This document shows, in pieces, positions 7,682 through 18,038 of a DNA stretch of 64,000 bases (the stretch's first letter is position 1; each line of letters begins with the position of its first letter). Source of the DNA: Lacticaseibacillus suibinensis (GTDB lineage Bacteria > Bacillota > Bacilli > Lactobacillales > Lactobacillaceae); assembly GCF_003946175.1 (NCBI RefSeq), contig NZ_RHOK01000004.1, positions 1-64,000 on the forward strand. The letters run 5' to 3'. Both the position numbers and the translations under genes were made by a program. The notes below the pieces were generated by a model. That model worked only from the letters and a program-made list of their open reading frames with translations, had not been told where the DNA came from and did no database searches.

Positions 7682-8818
7682 ATGCGCGCGGTTGGAATGA
7701 TTGCTGAATTCAACCCGCTCCACAATGGCCATGTCTATGCCTTAAAGCAAGCGCGGCAGCTGGGCCAAGCCGATGTGGTGGTGGTGGTGATGTCAGGCAA
7801 CTATGTGCAGCGCGGCGAGCCCGCGCTGGTCGACAAATGGACCCGCGCCCAGGCGGCGCTGGTCAGCGGCGCGGATCTGGTGGTGGAACTGCCTACCACA
7901 GATGCGGTGCAGGCTGCCGATGGCTTTGCGACTGGCGCAGTGGCGCTACTGACAGCGCTAGGCGTGGAGCAGCTGGCCTTTGGCAGCGAGGCACCTGAGA
8001 TAGATTATCTGGGGCTGGCCCAGGCCGTGGCCGCGGCGCCGCCAAGTAAAACCCTGTTCCAAGACTTCACCGAGACCTATGCCACGCAGCTGAATCATTA
8101 TTATCAGCAAACGGCAGGCGTGAGCTTGACCGCGCCGAACTTACTGCTGGGGTTGAGTTATGCCCAAGCCGCGCTGGCGCAACCACAACCAATGAAGTTA
8201 TTGCCTTTTGCGCGGCGAGGGGTAGGGCATGATACGACTCAAGCCCATGGCAATTTTGCTAGCGGCAGTGCGATTCGCCAGCGGGTAGCGGCAGGGGAGT
8301 CGGTTGCGGCTTTGGTGCCGCCGGCCATGGCCGCAGGGCTGGCAGAGCGGCTCCAGACTTGGGATGATTTGTTTCCACTGCTGCGCTATCGGCTTCAAAC
8401 CGCCGATCTCGCGGCGCTGCGGCAGATATACACCATGAGTGAAGGCCTGGAGTATCGCCTGACGCAACAGTTGGCAGGCGCAAAGGATTTTGCCAGCTAC
8501 ATGGCGCAAATCAAATCCAAGCGCTACACCTTTGCCCGCATGCGGCGACTGTGTCTGTATGTCACGCTGAATCTGACTGCGGCCGTCGCGGCTGACGCTG
8601 CTGCTCACCGCTATTTGCACGTGCTGGGGTTTACCGCAGCCGGCCGCGCCTATCTGAATGCGGTCAAGAAAGAGGTTTCGCTCCCTCTGATCACCAAGGT
8701 GGCCGCTGACATGATTGCGCCAGGTGGCCTGATGTATGCGCAGCAGCGGGCGGATAATTTATATGAAACGCTGGTGGGAACGCGCCAAAATTATGGCCGC
8801 ATCCCCCTGATGAAATAA
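7682..8818 (+). CDS. tmcAL: tRNA(Met) cytidine acetate ligase TmcAL
   Basis: A 378-residue nucleotidyltransferase-like enzyme (formerly YlbM) that uses acetate and ATP to form N4-acetylcytidine at the wobble base of elongator tRNA-Met. The start MRAVGMIAEFNPLHNGH holds the HxGH-type ATP motif; VVMSGNYVQRGEP is another family block. The frame is open upstream through yqeM, but the ATG at 7682 follows AAGGGATG and gives the correct N terminus. Confidence 0.95.
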   Translation: MRAVGMIAEFNPLHNGHVYALKQARQLGQADVVVVVMSGNYVQRGEPALVDKWTRAQAALVSGADLVVELPTTDAVQAADGFATGAVALLTALGVEQLAFGSEAPEIDYLGLAQAVAAAPPSKTLFQDFTETYATQLNHYYQQTAGVSLTAPNLLLGLSYAQAALAQPQPMKLLPFARRGVGHDTTQAHGNFASGSAIRQRVAAGESVAALVPPAMAAGLAERLQTWDDLFPLLRYRLQTADLAALRQIYTMSEGLEYRLTQQLAGAKDFASYMAQIKSKRYTFARMRRLCLYVTLNLTAAVAADAAAHRYLHVLGFTAAGRAYLNAVKKEVSLPLITKVAADMIAPGGLMYAQQRADNLYETLVGTRQNYGRIPLMK

Positions 8819-8827
8819 GGAGACAAT

Positions 8828-9379
8828 ATGCTTAAATGGACATTAAGTGAGCTGGCCAAATACCGCCAGACGCCACTGCATTTCACCGAGACCCTGGATT
8901 TGAAGCAGGAGCTGATGGAACGCGATCCCGAAATTCTCGATGTCACCCCAGTTGAGGCTGACGGTTATGTCAGCTTCGACGACGGCGATATTTTGGTCAG
9001 CGTGACGTTAGGTGGTAAGCTGACGGTGCCGTCCACCCGGAGCTTGCAGCCGGTGGTTTTACCGCTAGATTTCACTTTTAGTGAAGTGTATCTGACCGAT
9101 GAGACGCACAAAGATAAGTACGAAGATGGCCAGCTCGTGCTGGACCTTGACGGCGACACCCTGGATTTGCATCCGGCCATTGCCGACCATGTGTTGCTGA
9201 GTATTCCGATGCAGGTGTTGACCCCTGAAGAAGCAGCACAAGGCATTATGCCCAAAGGCGACAACTGGACGGTCATGGGTGAGGATGATTTTGCCAAAGA
9301 GCAGGAGCAAGACCGCCCGAATCCAGCGTTTGAAAAGCTTAAAGGCTTGTTTCCCGATGATGATGACAAGCAAAAGTAA
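8828..9379 (+). CDS. YceD/DUF177 family protein (YlbN-like)
   Basis: A 183-residue protein of the DUF177 family, linked in other bacteria to 23S rRNA accumulation. The middle part (VEADGYVSFDDGDILVSVT, later DLDGDTLDLHPAIADHVLLS) is typical and the tail is highly acidic (LFPDDDDKQK). An AAGGAG sits before the ATG. In many bacteria rpmF (L32) follows directly; no L32 gene is visible here. A weak hairpin, GCGTCA/TGACGC, follows the stop at about 9387-9408 without a T-run. Confidence 0.88.
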   Translation: MLKWTLSELAKYRQTPLHFTETLDLKQELMERDPEILDVTPVEADGYVSFDDGDILVSVTLGGKLTVPSTRSLQPVVLPLDFTFSEVYLTDETHKDKYEDGQLVLDLDGDTLDLHPAIADHVLLSIPMQVLTPEEAAQGIMPKGDNWTVMGEDDFAKEQEQDRPNPAFEKLKGLFPDDDDKQK

Positions 9380-9491
9380 CTGGCCAGCGTCACTTTAAAA
9401 CTGACGCCAACTTTGCTAACATAACCATGTAATGGCTTTTAAACGAATTCATAATAACGGCAGCTTCTACTACCGTTTAGGAGGCAATCTA

Positions 9492-10916
<1,425 letters not shown>

Positions 10917-11233
10917 ACCGCTTTTAGAGACGTTACCGCCTGACCCATTGGTTGAGGTGGTAACGTCTTTTTCTTTTCGCTATTGGACTATACCTTTGTG
11001 TAACACACAATTATCAAAATGAAAATTCCTAATAAAGGTATATACCAATGCGGCATAATCCTAATTCTCATAGTTTCCTTAAGGATGATAAAGTTAAAAA
11101 CTGATGTGATAGCATCTGCCCGTTAACTATGGTAGAATGACAAAGCAAATGTAAGAATGAGAAAAAGTTACCGTTGGGTCCATCCAGTATGAGAAGTGGC
11201 CCGGTGAGCACAACAGATTAAGGAGTACACGTT
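10917..11233. other. AT-rich gap with terminator, inverted repeat and promoter
   Basis: No gene is seen. AGACGTTACC 10928-10937 pairs with GGTAACGTCT 10959-10968 before a T-run, ending gnd. Two 15-base arms (10983-10997 and 11034-11048) are complementary apart from two positions and share a 9-bp perfect core TATACCTTT/AAAGGTATA. A TGGTAGAAT at 11130-11138 looks like an extended -10 for the two-component genes, with no good -35. The stretch is markedly AT-richer than its surroundings. Confidence 0.6.
10928..10972 (+). terminator. gnd terminator
   Basis: A 10-bp stem, extended inward by CC/GG pairs around one mismatch, is followed by TTTTTCTTTTC. Confidence 0.9.
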
Positions 11234-11920
11234 ATGAGCCGAATTTTAATTATTGAAGATGAGAAAAACCTAGCGCGCTTCGTTGAACTTGAATTGAAGC
11301 ACGAAGGGTATGAAACGGCCGTACACTTTAACGGCCGGACAGGCCTAGAGGCGGCCTTGTCTGAAGACTGGGATGCCATCTTGCTTGATTTGATGCTCCC
11401 AGAGCTGAACGGGCTGGAAGTTTGCCGGCGCGTGCGGCAGGTCAAAAACACCCCCATCATCATGATGACGGCGCGGGATTCCGTGATTGATCGCGTTTCC
11501 GGGTTGGATCATGGGGCCGATGACTATATCGTCAAGCCTTTTGCCATTGAAGAGCTCCTCGCTCGGCTCCGTGCGCTGCTGCGGCGCATCAGCATTGAAG
11601 GCGAACATAACGCTGCCAAGCAAACGACGATTACCTACCGTGATTTGACCATCGAAAAGGAAAATCGCGTGGTGCGGCGCGGGGATGACATCATCGAGCT
11701 GACCAAGCGTGAATATGAACTGCTTTTGACCTTGATGGAAAACATCAATGTCGTGCTGGCTCGCGACGTGTTGTTGTCTAAGGTCTGGGGTTATAACTCG
11801 GATGTTGAAACCAACGTCGTGGACGTCTACGTCCGTTATATCCGCAATAAGATCGATCGGCCAGGGGAACCTAGCTACATTCAGACGGTTCGGGGCACCG
11901 GCTACGTGATGCGCTCCTAA
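11234..11920 (+). CDS. OmpR-family response regulator (ArlR/LisR-like)
   Basis: A 228-residue response regulator. The receiver holds the acidic pair in IIEDEKNLARF, the phospho-acceptor Asp in ILLDLMLPELNG (about residue 52), Thr in MMTARD and Lys in YIVKPF. A C-terminal winged helix ends with the usual VRGTGYVMRS. Similarity over the whole length is to ArlR, LisR and CsrR, which act on cell-surface and stress genes. It starts at ATG 11234 after AAGGAG and overlaps the kinase start by one base (TAATG). Confidence 0.93.
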   Translation: MSRILIIEDEKNLARFVELELKHEGYETAVHFNGRTGLEAALSEDWDAILLDLMLPELNGLEVCRRVRQVKNTPIIMMTARDSVIDRVSGLDHGADDYIVKPFAIEELLARLRALLRRISIEGEHNAAKQTTITYRDLTIEKENRVVRRGDDIIELTKREYELLLTLMENINVVLARDVLLSKVWGYNSDVETNVVDVYVRYIRNKIDRPGEPSYIQTVRGTGYVMRS

Positions 11921-13494
11921 TGGCAGACCAGCCTGAGCCTCATACCAAACGACGGCTGCCCCTTGCATTCAAGTGGACAGCCGTTGTTGCAGTGGGCATC
12001 TTTTTCACGTTTATTGTTTTTTCGGTGATGCTGGTCACCCTGATGCGTCAGATTTTGATCAATCAGGAGCAAGGCACCATCAAGGAGACGATTAGTGCCG
12101 TCGAGTTGCGGCTAGCCCCAGTCACGACAAACTTGACCCATGAAACGGTGCTCCCACGGATCGAATCAAGCAGTCAAACCCGTTTGCCAGATGGCTCCAT
12201 CACCGGGCAAGCACAGGGAAGTGTGTTTGACGATTCCGTGATTCAAAAAGTGTCACGCGATGATATGTCGCTCGCGATTTATGATCGCGATGGCCACAAA
12301 ATTTTCACCTCGCGGGAAAGTGACGAACCGCTGACCAAAGTGAAACATACCACCATCAAAATGGTGGATAACGGCCGCTTCCGGGGGATGTTGGCCCGGG
12401 CGCCGATTGTGTCCAGCGAAAATGGTAAAATGATTGGCTATCTGCAAGTGACCGACCACATGACGGCGTTTTATGCCACCATGAAGCAGATTTGGGAAAT
12501 TATCGCCGCCTTGGCGGTCGTCGCGCTTCTGGTGTCCACCTTGGTCGGATTCTTCTTGGCCCGGCGGTTCTTGAAACCGATTAAGCTGATTACCAACACC
12601 ATCGACGAGGTCAATGACGAGCCGCAAAGCAGTGTGCGGATTCCGCCGCTGCAACGCAATGACGAGTTGTCGGACCTGGTGGATGAATTTAACGGCATGC
12701 TGGATCGCATTCAGCGGTTCATTGATCAGCAAGGCGAATTCGTGCAGGATGTGTCGCATGAGCTGCGCACCCCGGTGGCCGTGCTGGAAGGGCACTTGCA
12801 GCTGCTGAACCGTTGGGGGAAAGACGATCCTGAAGTACTCGATGAATCGTTGACCGCGTCGCTGCAAGAAGTGAAGCGGATGAAGAGTCTGATTCAAGAA
12901 ATGCTGGAGCTGACCCGTGCGGACCAAGTGGATGTTCAGTTCCCCAATGCAACGGCGGATCTCAATCAAACCGTTGAGCAGGTGGTCAATGATTTTCGCA
13001 TGATTCATCCCGACTTTGTGTTCACCTTAGACAACGATTTGCCAGGGGAAGTGTACGTCCGGATGTATCGCAACCACTTGGAGCAGATCTTGATCATCTT
13101 GCTGGATAACGGGGTCAAGTACTCCCGTGACCGCAAGGAGCTGCATGTTTCGGCGGCACTGGATAGTGACGGCGTGGCCCTGGCGGTACAGGACTTTGGC
13201 GAAGGGATTACCCCGAAGGATCGCGAACGCGTCTTCAACCGCTTCTACCGGGTGGATAAGGCTCGCAGCCGCGAAAAAGGCGGTAACGGATTAGGCCTGT
13301 CGATTGCCCAGCAACTGATTGAAAGCTATCACGGGTCGATTTCAGTCGATTCCGTGGTGGGGTCCGGTTCGGTGTTCCGCATTCAGCTGCCGACCATCAC
13401 GTATGACGAAGTATTGACTCTGCGCGCCGCCGAAGAAGCCAAGCAGAAAGAGGCTGAAGGCCCCGCTACTGATCAAATCAAAAGTAATTTATAA
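11920..13494 (+). CDS. sensor histidine kinase (ArlS/LisK-like)
   Basis: A 524-residue membrane kinase. A first membrane segment at about residues 17-40, an extracytoplasmic sensor of about 150 residues and a second segment (IWEIIAALAVVALLVSTLVG) precede a HAMP domain. The phospho-acceptor His is in DVSHELRTPVAVLEGH (about residue 280). The ATPase domain has the N box DNGVKY, DFGEGI and GNGLGLSIAQQ. It is the partner of the regulator encoded just upstream. The signal sensed is unknown. Confidence 0.95.
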   Translation: MADQPEPHTKRRLPLAFKWTAVVAVGIFFTFIVFSVMLVTLMRQILINQEQGTIKETISAVELRLAPVTTNLTHETVLPRIESSSQTRLPDGSITGQAQGSVFDDSVIQKVSRDDMSLAIYDRDGHKIFTSRESDEPLTKVKHTTIKMVDNGRFRGMLARAPIVSSENGKMIGYLQVTDHMTAFYATMKQIWEIIAALAVVALLVSTLVGFFLARRFLKPIKLITNTIDEVNDEPQSSVRIPPLQRNDELSDLVDEFNGMLDRIQRFIDQQGEFVQDVSHELRTPVAVLEGHLQLLNRWGKDDPEVLDESLTASLQEVKRMKSLIQEMLELTRADQVDVQFPNATADLNQTVEQVVNDFRMIHPDFVFTLDNDLPGEVYVRMYRNHLEQILIILLDNGVKYSRDRKELHVSAALDSDGVALAVQDFGEGITPKDRERVFNRFYRVDKARSREKGGNGLGLSIAQQLIESYHGSISVDSVVGSGSVFRIQLPTITYDEVLTLRAAEEAKQKEAEGPATDQIKSNL

Positions 13495-13499
13495 CCACC

Positions 13500-13533
13500 A
13501 CCGGCGTTGACAAAACCTGTCACGCCGGTTTTT
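13500..13533 (+). terminator. terminator after histidine kinase gene
   Basis: ACCGGCGT pairs with CGCCGGT and GACA with TGTC, followed by TTTTT. Confidence 0.88.
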
Positions 13534-13580
13534 ATTTGACCTCACCCGCTGAAGAACACCGTTATTTTAAGCCTTGTGCG

Positions 13581-13647
13581 TTGACATCGGCTTGATTTTC
13601 AGTAAAATCGTCAATATGTCAATGGCATTGACAATATATACCATTGA
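13581..13647 (+). promoter_or_regulatory. promoter and MarR-type operators of yhgE-marR
   Basis: A perfect -35 TTGACA (13581-13586) and -10 TAAAAT (13603-13608) are 16 bp apart. Just downstream, GTCAATGGCATTGAC (13618-13632) is a palindrome around a central base, and CATTGACA occurs twice (13626-13633 and 13642-13649). A MarR regulator is the second gene of the unit, so this is probably its own operator; binding downstream of the -10 would block transcription. Confidence 0.65.
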
Positions 13648-13673
13648 CAAAAACTTTTCAGGTGGTGTCAGAC

Positions 13674-16013
13674 ATGCAAGCTCTTAAATCTCGGGGTCGC
13701 TTTGCGTTATTACTCGCAATGATCGTGTTGATCCCGTTGCTAGTGCTCTACATTGCGCTTCAGTTTGTCGATTATGAGCAAACGAATTCGACGAAGCATA
13801 TCAATGTGGCAGTAGTGAACAATGACCAGTCCGCGACATTCCAGGACACAACAGTCCACGCCGGACAAGACGTCCAAGCGAAGCTCAAGCACAACAAGGA
13901 CGTGACGTGGCATTTTGTTTCTGCCGCGGTGGCCGATAAGAATCTGAAAAACGGCACTTACCTGATGAAGGTGACGCTGCCCAAGGACTTTTCCCGCAAC
14001 GTGACGACAGCGTTGGCGAAGAATCCGCAGAAAAGCACGATTCAAGTCGCGCTCTCTGCGCATAACAATTTCGCCTCGCACATGATTACCGAAACCGTGG
14101 CCGAGAAGCTGCAGGCGCAGGTGGTTCAAAATGTGCAACAGGCTTATGATGCGACCGCTTTGGCGGCGATTAAGCAGCTGGCTGATGGGGTCGATCAGGC
14201 CCATGATGGCACCCAGCAGCTCAAAGCCGGTACCGATCAAATCAGTGATGGCTTTGATACCCTGACGGCCAACAATGACACATTGACCGGCGGCGCCGTG
14301 CAAATGGCTGACGGGGTCGAGCAAATCATTGATGGCAATAATCAATTGCTCGCCGGGAACCAGCAAGTCACCAGCGGCGCAACGACCTTGGCCGCCAGCT
14401 TGCGGCAAGCAGCTGCCCAAATTCAAGGGCAACTCAAGGCCGGCGCGCCAGACCTCGCCCGGCTGGACGAAGCGTTGACCACTTTGACTAACGGCACCGC
14501 GCAATTGGCCGCTGGGGTCAATGATCCCAAAATGACCAAGCTGGATGGCGATATTGCCGCCAACGTCCAAGGCTTAGGCGACAATGCCAAGGCATTGCAA
14601 GCTGGTCTACTAGGCTTAAACGCAGCGATTTTTGACCAAACTGCAGCTAACTCTGCAGCCTCCCAGCTCAAGGCGGCAGGCGATGACTTCACTTCAGTGG
14701 GGGCCGCGCTCACCGACCTGAAGAGTTCAATGATGAGTGATAGCGGCGTCATGAAGTTCTTCATCACGCATCCCGATAAGCTGAAAGAATTGCTGGGCGT
14801 GGAGACCTCGATGAAGTCAGGCGAAAAGGAAATGAACGCCGTTGCCGCCCAATTGATGGTCGGCGGCATTCACGCCATGAAGATGAAAGACGCCTTGACC
14901 AAAACTGGCGCGGCGCTGCCAGCGCTGGGCGAACTCCTGACCACGCTGCACAACAACATGAACACCCTAAAAGATGGGGTTAACCAGCTGAATGACAAGC
15001 AAAATGGTGCACCAGCTTTGGCTGCCGGGGTCCGGCAAGCGATTAACACCTTGACCGCCGGCCTGAATGAAGTGCAAGCGGGTTTGACCCGCACCGGCAA
15101 TACCACCAGCACCATGGGCGCAGTGCAAGGGGCGACCAAGCTGGCTGATGGGTCTTCGCAGCTTGGCGGCGGCCTAGATCAATTGCACAGCGGCTTGGCC
15201 CAGCTCTACACTGGGCTCACCGGTACCAAGACTCAAGTGGGGTTGATTGATGGCTTAACCCAGTACACCGATGGCACCACCCAGCTGCAAGATGGCAGCA
15301 AGCAAGTGGCGGCTGGGGTGACGGAACTTAACGTCAAACTTGGCGAAGGGGCGAGTCAGGTCAAAGGGCTGAACACCGGGAGTGCGAATGTCGATCATTT
15401 CGTTTCTCCAGTCGCCAACCAAACCCAAGCTGATCCGCTGGCCAAGCCATTGCTCAGCGTGCTGGCGCCAGTGGTGATTTTGATGGTTTCCTTCATTGCG
15501 GCCCTGCTCACCGAACTGGGCTTTGGTCGCTACAGCAAGTCCTTTGCCAGCCAGCCGCTGCTGAAGCGCGCTGCGGTAGTGGCTTTGGCGGTGGCGCTGC
15601 AAGCCCTGGGCATTGCGCTGTTAACGGCAGCAATGGGCGTGGCGATTGCTAGTCCAGTGGTTTACTTCTTAGCCTTATTTGCCACTGGCGGCTTGTTCAC
15701 CATGATTATCTTCGCCTTCGACCGCTGGTTCGGCACGCTCGGCGTCCTGGCGACGCTCGTGATTTTGTTCCTCCAACTCATTGCCTCTGGTGGCTTGCTG
15801 CCAAGTGCGATGCTGTCTGGCTTCTACCGGTTCGTGCGCTATCTGTTGCCAGGGACGTATGCCCTTGATCTGTTTAACAGTGCCATCAATGGTCTCCAAA
15901 CCGCCTCGCTGCTGGATTGGATTGTACTGTTAGGCATTGCCGCTTTGGTCGGGGTCATCCTCTGGCTGCCGCGTCGCAGTCAAAGCGTCGACGGCGAAAA
16001 TGTGGTAGGCTAA
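13674..16013 (+). CDS. YhgE/Pip-family membrane protein
   Basis: A 779-residue membrane protein with one N-terminal membrane segment, a long extracytoplasmic domain of about 550 residues, and several C-terminal segments from about residue 590, in the ABC-2-like arrangement of YhgE/Pip proteins. The outer domain carries DG repeats (DGTQQLKAGTDQISDG, MADGVEQIIDGNNQL) in predicted coiled coils. Relatives serve as phage receptors (Pip, YueB) or as efflux-like proteins; the function here is not known. The ATG at 13674 follows CAGGTGGTG; a TTG at 13644 overlaps the operator and is rejected. Confidence 0.88.
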   Translation: MQALKSRGRFALLLAMIVLIPLLVLYIALQFVDYEQTNSTKHINVAVVNNDQSATFQDTTVHAGQDVQAKLKHNKDVTWHFVSAAVADKNLKNGTYLMKVTLPKDFSRNVTTALAKNPQKSTIQVALSAHNNFASHMITETVAEKLQAQVVQNVQQAYDATALAAIKQLADGVDQAHDGTQQLKAGTDQISDGFDTLTANNDTLTGGAVQMADGVEQIIDGNNQLLAGNQQVTSGATTLAASLRQAAAQIQGQLKAGAPDLARLDEALTTLTNGTAQLAAGVNDPKMTKLDGDIAANVQGLGDNAKALQAGLLGLNAAIFDQTAANSAASQLKAAGDDFTSVGAALTDLKSSMMSDSGVMKFFITHPDKLKELLGVETSMKSGEKEMNAVAAQLMVGGIHAMKMKDALTKTGAALPALGELLTTLHNNMNTLKDGVNQLNDKQNGAPALAAGVRQAINTLTAGLNEVQAGLTRTGNTTSTMGAVQGATKLADGSSQLGGGLDQLHSGLAQLYTGLTGTKTQVGLIDGLTQYTDGTTQLQDGSKQVAAGVTELNVKLGEGASQVKGLNTGSANVDHFVSPVANQTQADPLAKPLLSVLAPVVILMVSFIAALLTELGFGRYSKSFASQPLLKRAAVVALAVALQALGIALLTAAMGVAIASPVVYFLALFATGGLFTMIIFAFDRWFGTLGVLATLVILFLQLIASGGLLPSAMLSGFYRFVRYLLPGTYALDLFNSAINGLQTASLLDWIVLLGIAALVGVILWLPRRSQSVDGENVVG

Positions 16014-16047
16014 ACTTATCTGACGGCAGGCAAAAGGAGGACGGCAC

Positions 16048-16506
16048 ATGGCAACGCAAACGTTATTGGATGAATACATTGAGGTGTATCTGACCAGTTT
16101 TAAGTATGTCAGTGAGCTGGTGTCCGTCCCCACGGTGAAGTTTCACCTGTCATTTGAACAATTTTTGATCATGCGTGATTTGCACGCTGGTCATCGGTTG
16201 GCTATCTCGGATGTGGCCAAGCATCGCGGGGTCACGCGCGCGGCGATTTCCCGCCAAATCAAAACGATGCTGGATCACCATTACATCGTGCAAACGCGCG
16301 ATGAAGGAGACCGGCGCCGCTTGTATCTGAGTCTCACGCCGGAAGGCACTGAAATCACCGGCCAAATCAACGAAGCGATTCACAAGCGCTTCTATGGCTG
16401 GGTGGATATTATCGGTGAGCATGATGTCAAAGAACTCCTGCGTATCATGCGGCGCGTCAGCGTGGAGGTCATCCAAACCGATCAACGTGAACCAAAAGCT
16501 AAGTAG
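16048..16506 (+). CDS. MarR-family transcriptional regulator
   Basis: A 152-residue winged-helix regulator. The recognition helix lies in GVTRAAISRQIKTMLDHHYI and the wing in TRDEGDRRRLYLSLTPEG, the usual MarR DxRxxxLxLT signature. It lies 34 bp after yhgE behind AAAGGAGG and most probably represses the shared promoter at 13581 through the palindromes there. The inducer is unknown; such pairs often respond to membrane-active compounds. Confidence 0.92.
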   Translation: MATQTLLDEYIEVYLTSFKYVSELVSVPTVKFHLSFEQFLIMRDLHAGHRLAISDVAKHRGVTRAAISRQIKTMLDHHYIVQTRDEGDRRRLYLSLTPEGTEITGQINEAIHKRFYGWVDIIGEHDVKELLRIMRRVSVEVIQTDQREPKAK

Positions 16507-16510
16507 ACGA

Positions 16511-16543
16511 ACAGGGCGGAGACATGGTCTCCGCCCTGTTTTT
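16511..16543 (+). terminator. marR terminator
   Basis: A 13-bp perfect stem (16511-16523 with 16527-16539) with a three-base loop and a T-run. Confidence 0.93.
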
Positions 16544-16548
16544 GGCCA

Positions 16549-16587
16549 AAAGAAGATGCCACTTCAATGTGAAGTGACATCTTCTTT
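16549..16587 (-). terminator. yidC terminator
   Basis: AAAGAAGATG 16549-16558 pairs with CATCTTCTTT 16578-16587, and CACTTCA with TGAAGTG inside. It lies just past the yidC stop and is symmetrical, so it may work both ways. Confidence 0.85.
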
Positions 16588-16597
16588 GCGTTTGACA

Positions 16598-17575
16598 TTA
16601 ACGGCGGTGCTGCTTGCCTGCGTTGCGGCCATGGTGCGAACGCGGTGTGGCATCATCGGCCGCGGCGGCGTCAGTGTCGTAAGTGGCTTCGACCGGAGTG
16701 GCAGCAGGCTGGGCATCGAATGTGTGTTCATCCACCACGATCACCGGTGGGTTCTCGGCGAGCTCTGCATCCATGCGCTTGCGAATACCAGGGGTGATGA
16801 CGTAGGTGACGATGACTTGCTGCACGAGGACAATGACCCCGCCAGCCAGGAAGTAAAGCCCCAAACCGGCGTTATACATCATACAGAAGAAGAAGGTCAT
16901 CAGTGGGCTCATCATCGACATCGTTTGCATTTGCTTGCGTTGTTCCGGTGGATACATCTGAAGCATGATGAAGGACTGGGCAACATACAGCAAGGTCGCG
17001 ATGATGGTGATGACCATGCTTGACTGCCCCAAAGCAATGCCGAAGAATTTACTGCTGGAAATTTCTGGAGAGTAGGCGACGGCCTGATATAAGCCCGAGA
17101 AAATTGGCAGCTGGATCAGCATGGTCAAGCAGCCCATCGAAGGAATCATGCTGGTGCCATTTTTGCGGTAAACGTCTTGCATTAAGCCGTTTAACTTGAC
17201 CTGTTCTTCCTGCGTGATACCAGGCTTCTTCATTTGCTTTTGAATCAGGTCAAGCTGCGGCTTCAGGACGCGCTGTTTTTCCTGGGAAGCGGTCATGTTC
17301 TTTTGCTGATTCAGCATTAACGGCAAAAGCACCAGCCGAACCACTAAGGTGATGAGCACAATGGCGATCCCGTAACCGCTGGCGGAGCCTTTGAGCAGGT
17401 CGTTGGCGATCCAGCCCATCAAGTTTTGCAGTGGCTTACCAATGAAGTCATAGAACATCCCGAAAAAGCCGGTCGGTGGCTTAAGTTGAGTGGTGGCTGC
17501 GCGTTTGCAGGCACTCAGTAGTACAGTCATGACGCCGATGCCGCCAAGCGTCAGCCCCCGTTTAAATTTAGACAT
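16598..17575 (-). CDS. yidC: membrane protein insertase YidC (lipoprotein type)
   Basis: A 325-residue Oxa1/YidC insertase that places proteins in the membrane with or without the Sec translocon. A lipoprotein signal peptide ends in the lipobox LLSAC with Cys about 23, as in Gram-positive YidC1/SpoIIIJ. Five membrane segments follow, the second region opening GYGIAIVLITLVVRLVLLPL, whose Arg is conserved and important for function. The tail is His- and Arg-rich. The ATG at 17575 follows AAGGGAAT; the longer frame is an artefact of upstream sequence. Confidence 0.96.
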   Translation of the reverse strand: MSKFKRGLTLGGIGVMTVLLSACKRAATTQLKPPTGFFGMFYDFIGKPLQNLMGWIANDLLKGSASGYGIAIVLITLVVRLVLLPLMLNQQKNMTASQEKQRVLKPQLDLIQKQMKKPGITQEEQVKLNGLMQDVYRKNGTSMIPSMGCLTMLIQLPIFSGLYQAVAYSPEISSSKFFGIALGQSSMVITIIATLLYVAQSFIMLQMYPPEQRKQMQTMSMMSPLMTFFFCMMYNAGLGLYFLAGGVIVLVQQVIVTYVITPGIRKRMDAELAENPPVIVVDEHTFDAQPAATPVEATYDTDAAAADDATPRSHHGRNAGKQHRR

Positions 17576-17642
17576 TGAATTGATTCCCTTCATAAATATT
17601 CTATTAGTCTGTGGAACATGATACTTGATGGTGCGGCCGCTT

Positions 17643-17924
17643 TCAACCAGTAACGCGGAACCTGTCATATAAAGGCACCGGATCAAGCAGTTGTTCCTCA
17701 TAATGCGTAACCTTGCCGCTCGGGGTCGGGCTGGCTTTCACCGCGGCGGTGAACTTGGCCATATTCTCTGGGGTCCCGACCGCTTCAATGTAAACGGATC
17801 CGTCTGCATTGTTTTCCACTTTACCGAAGATGTGCAATTGTTGGGCCACGAGCTGGGTCATCCAGCGAAAGCCAACGCCTTGCACGCGGCCGGTCACTGT
17901 AATTGCTTTGCCGATTTTTTCCAT
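17643..17924 (-). CDS. acyP: acylphosphatase
   Basis: A 93-residue acylphosphatase that hydrolyses acyl phosphates such as acetyl phosphate. The signature GRVQGVGFRWMTQ contains the catalytic Arg, and the catalytic Asn is in GKVENNADGSVYIEA. An AGGAGG stands before the ATG. It lies 67 bp upstream of yidC on the same strand, an order common in lactobacilli, and diverges from the RNA methyltransferase gene. Confidence 0.96.
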   Translation of the reverse strand: MEKIGKAITVTGRVQGVGFRWMTQLVAQQLHIFGKVENNADGSVYIEAVGTPENMAKFTAAVKASPTPSGKVTHYEEQLLDPVPLYDRFRVTG

Positions 17925-18038
17925 CTGCTGTGCCTCCTAACATGAGGGTGGGGCAGGCTTGAACCTGCGCAATATACTGTCTAGTTTAGCATAATTGCCC
18001 GAGGATATATGTTAGACTTAAGCCTGAGGAGGCGGAAT

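Noticed and set aside
13674-16013. Type VII secretion component
   Set aside because: YhgE/Pip resembles YueB, but no EsxA, EssC or other secretion genes are nearby.
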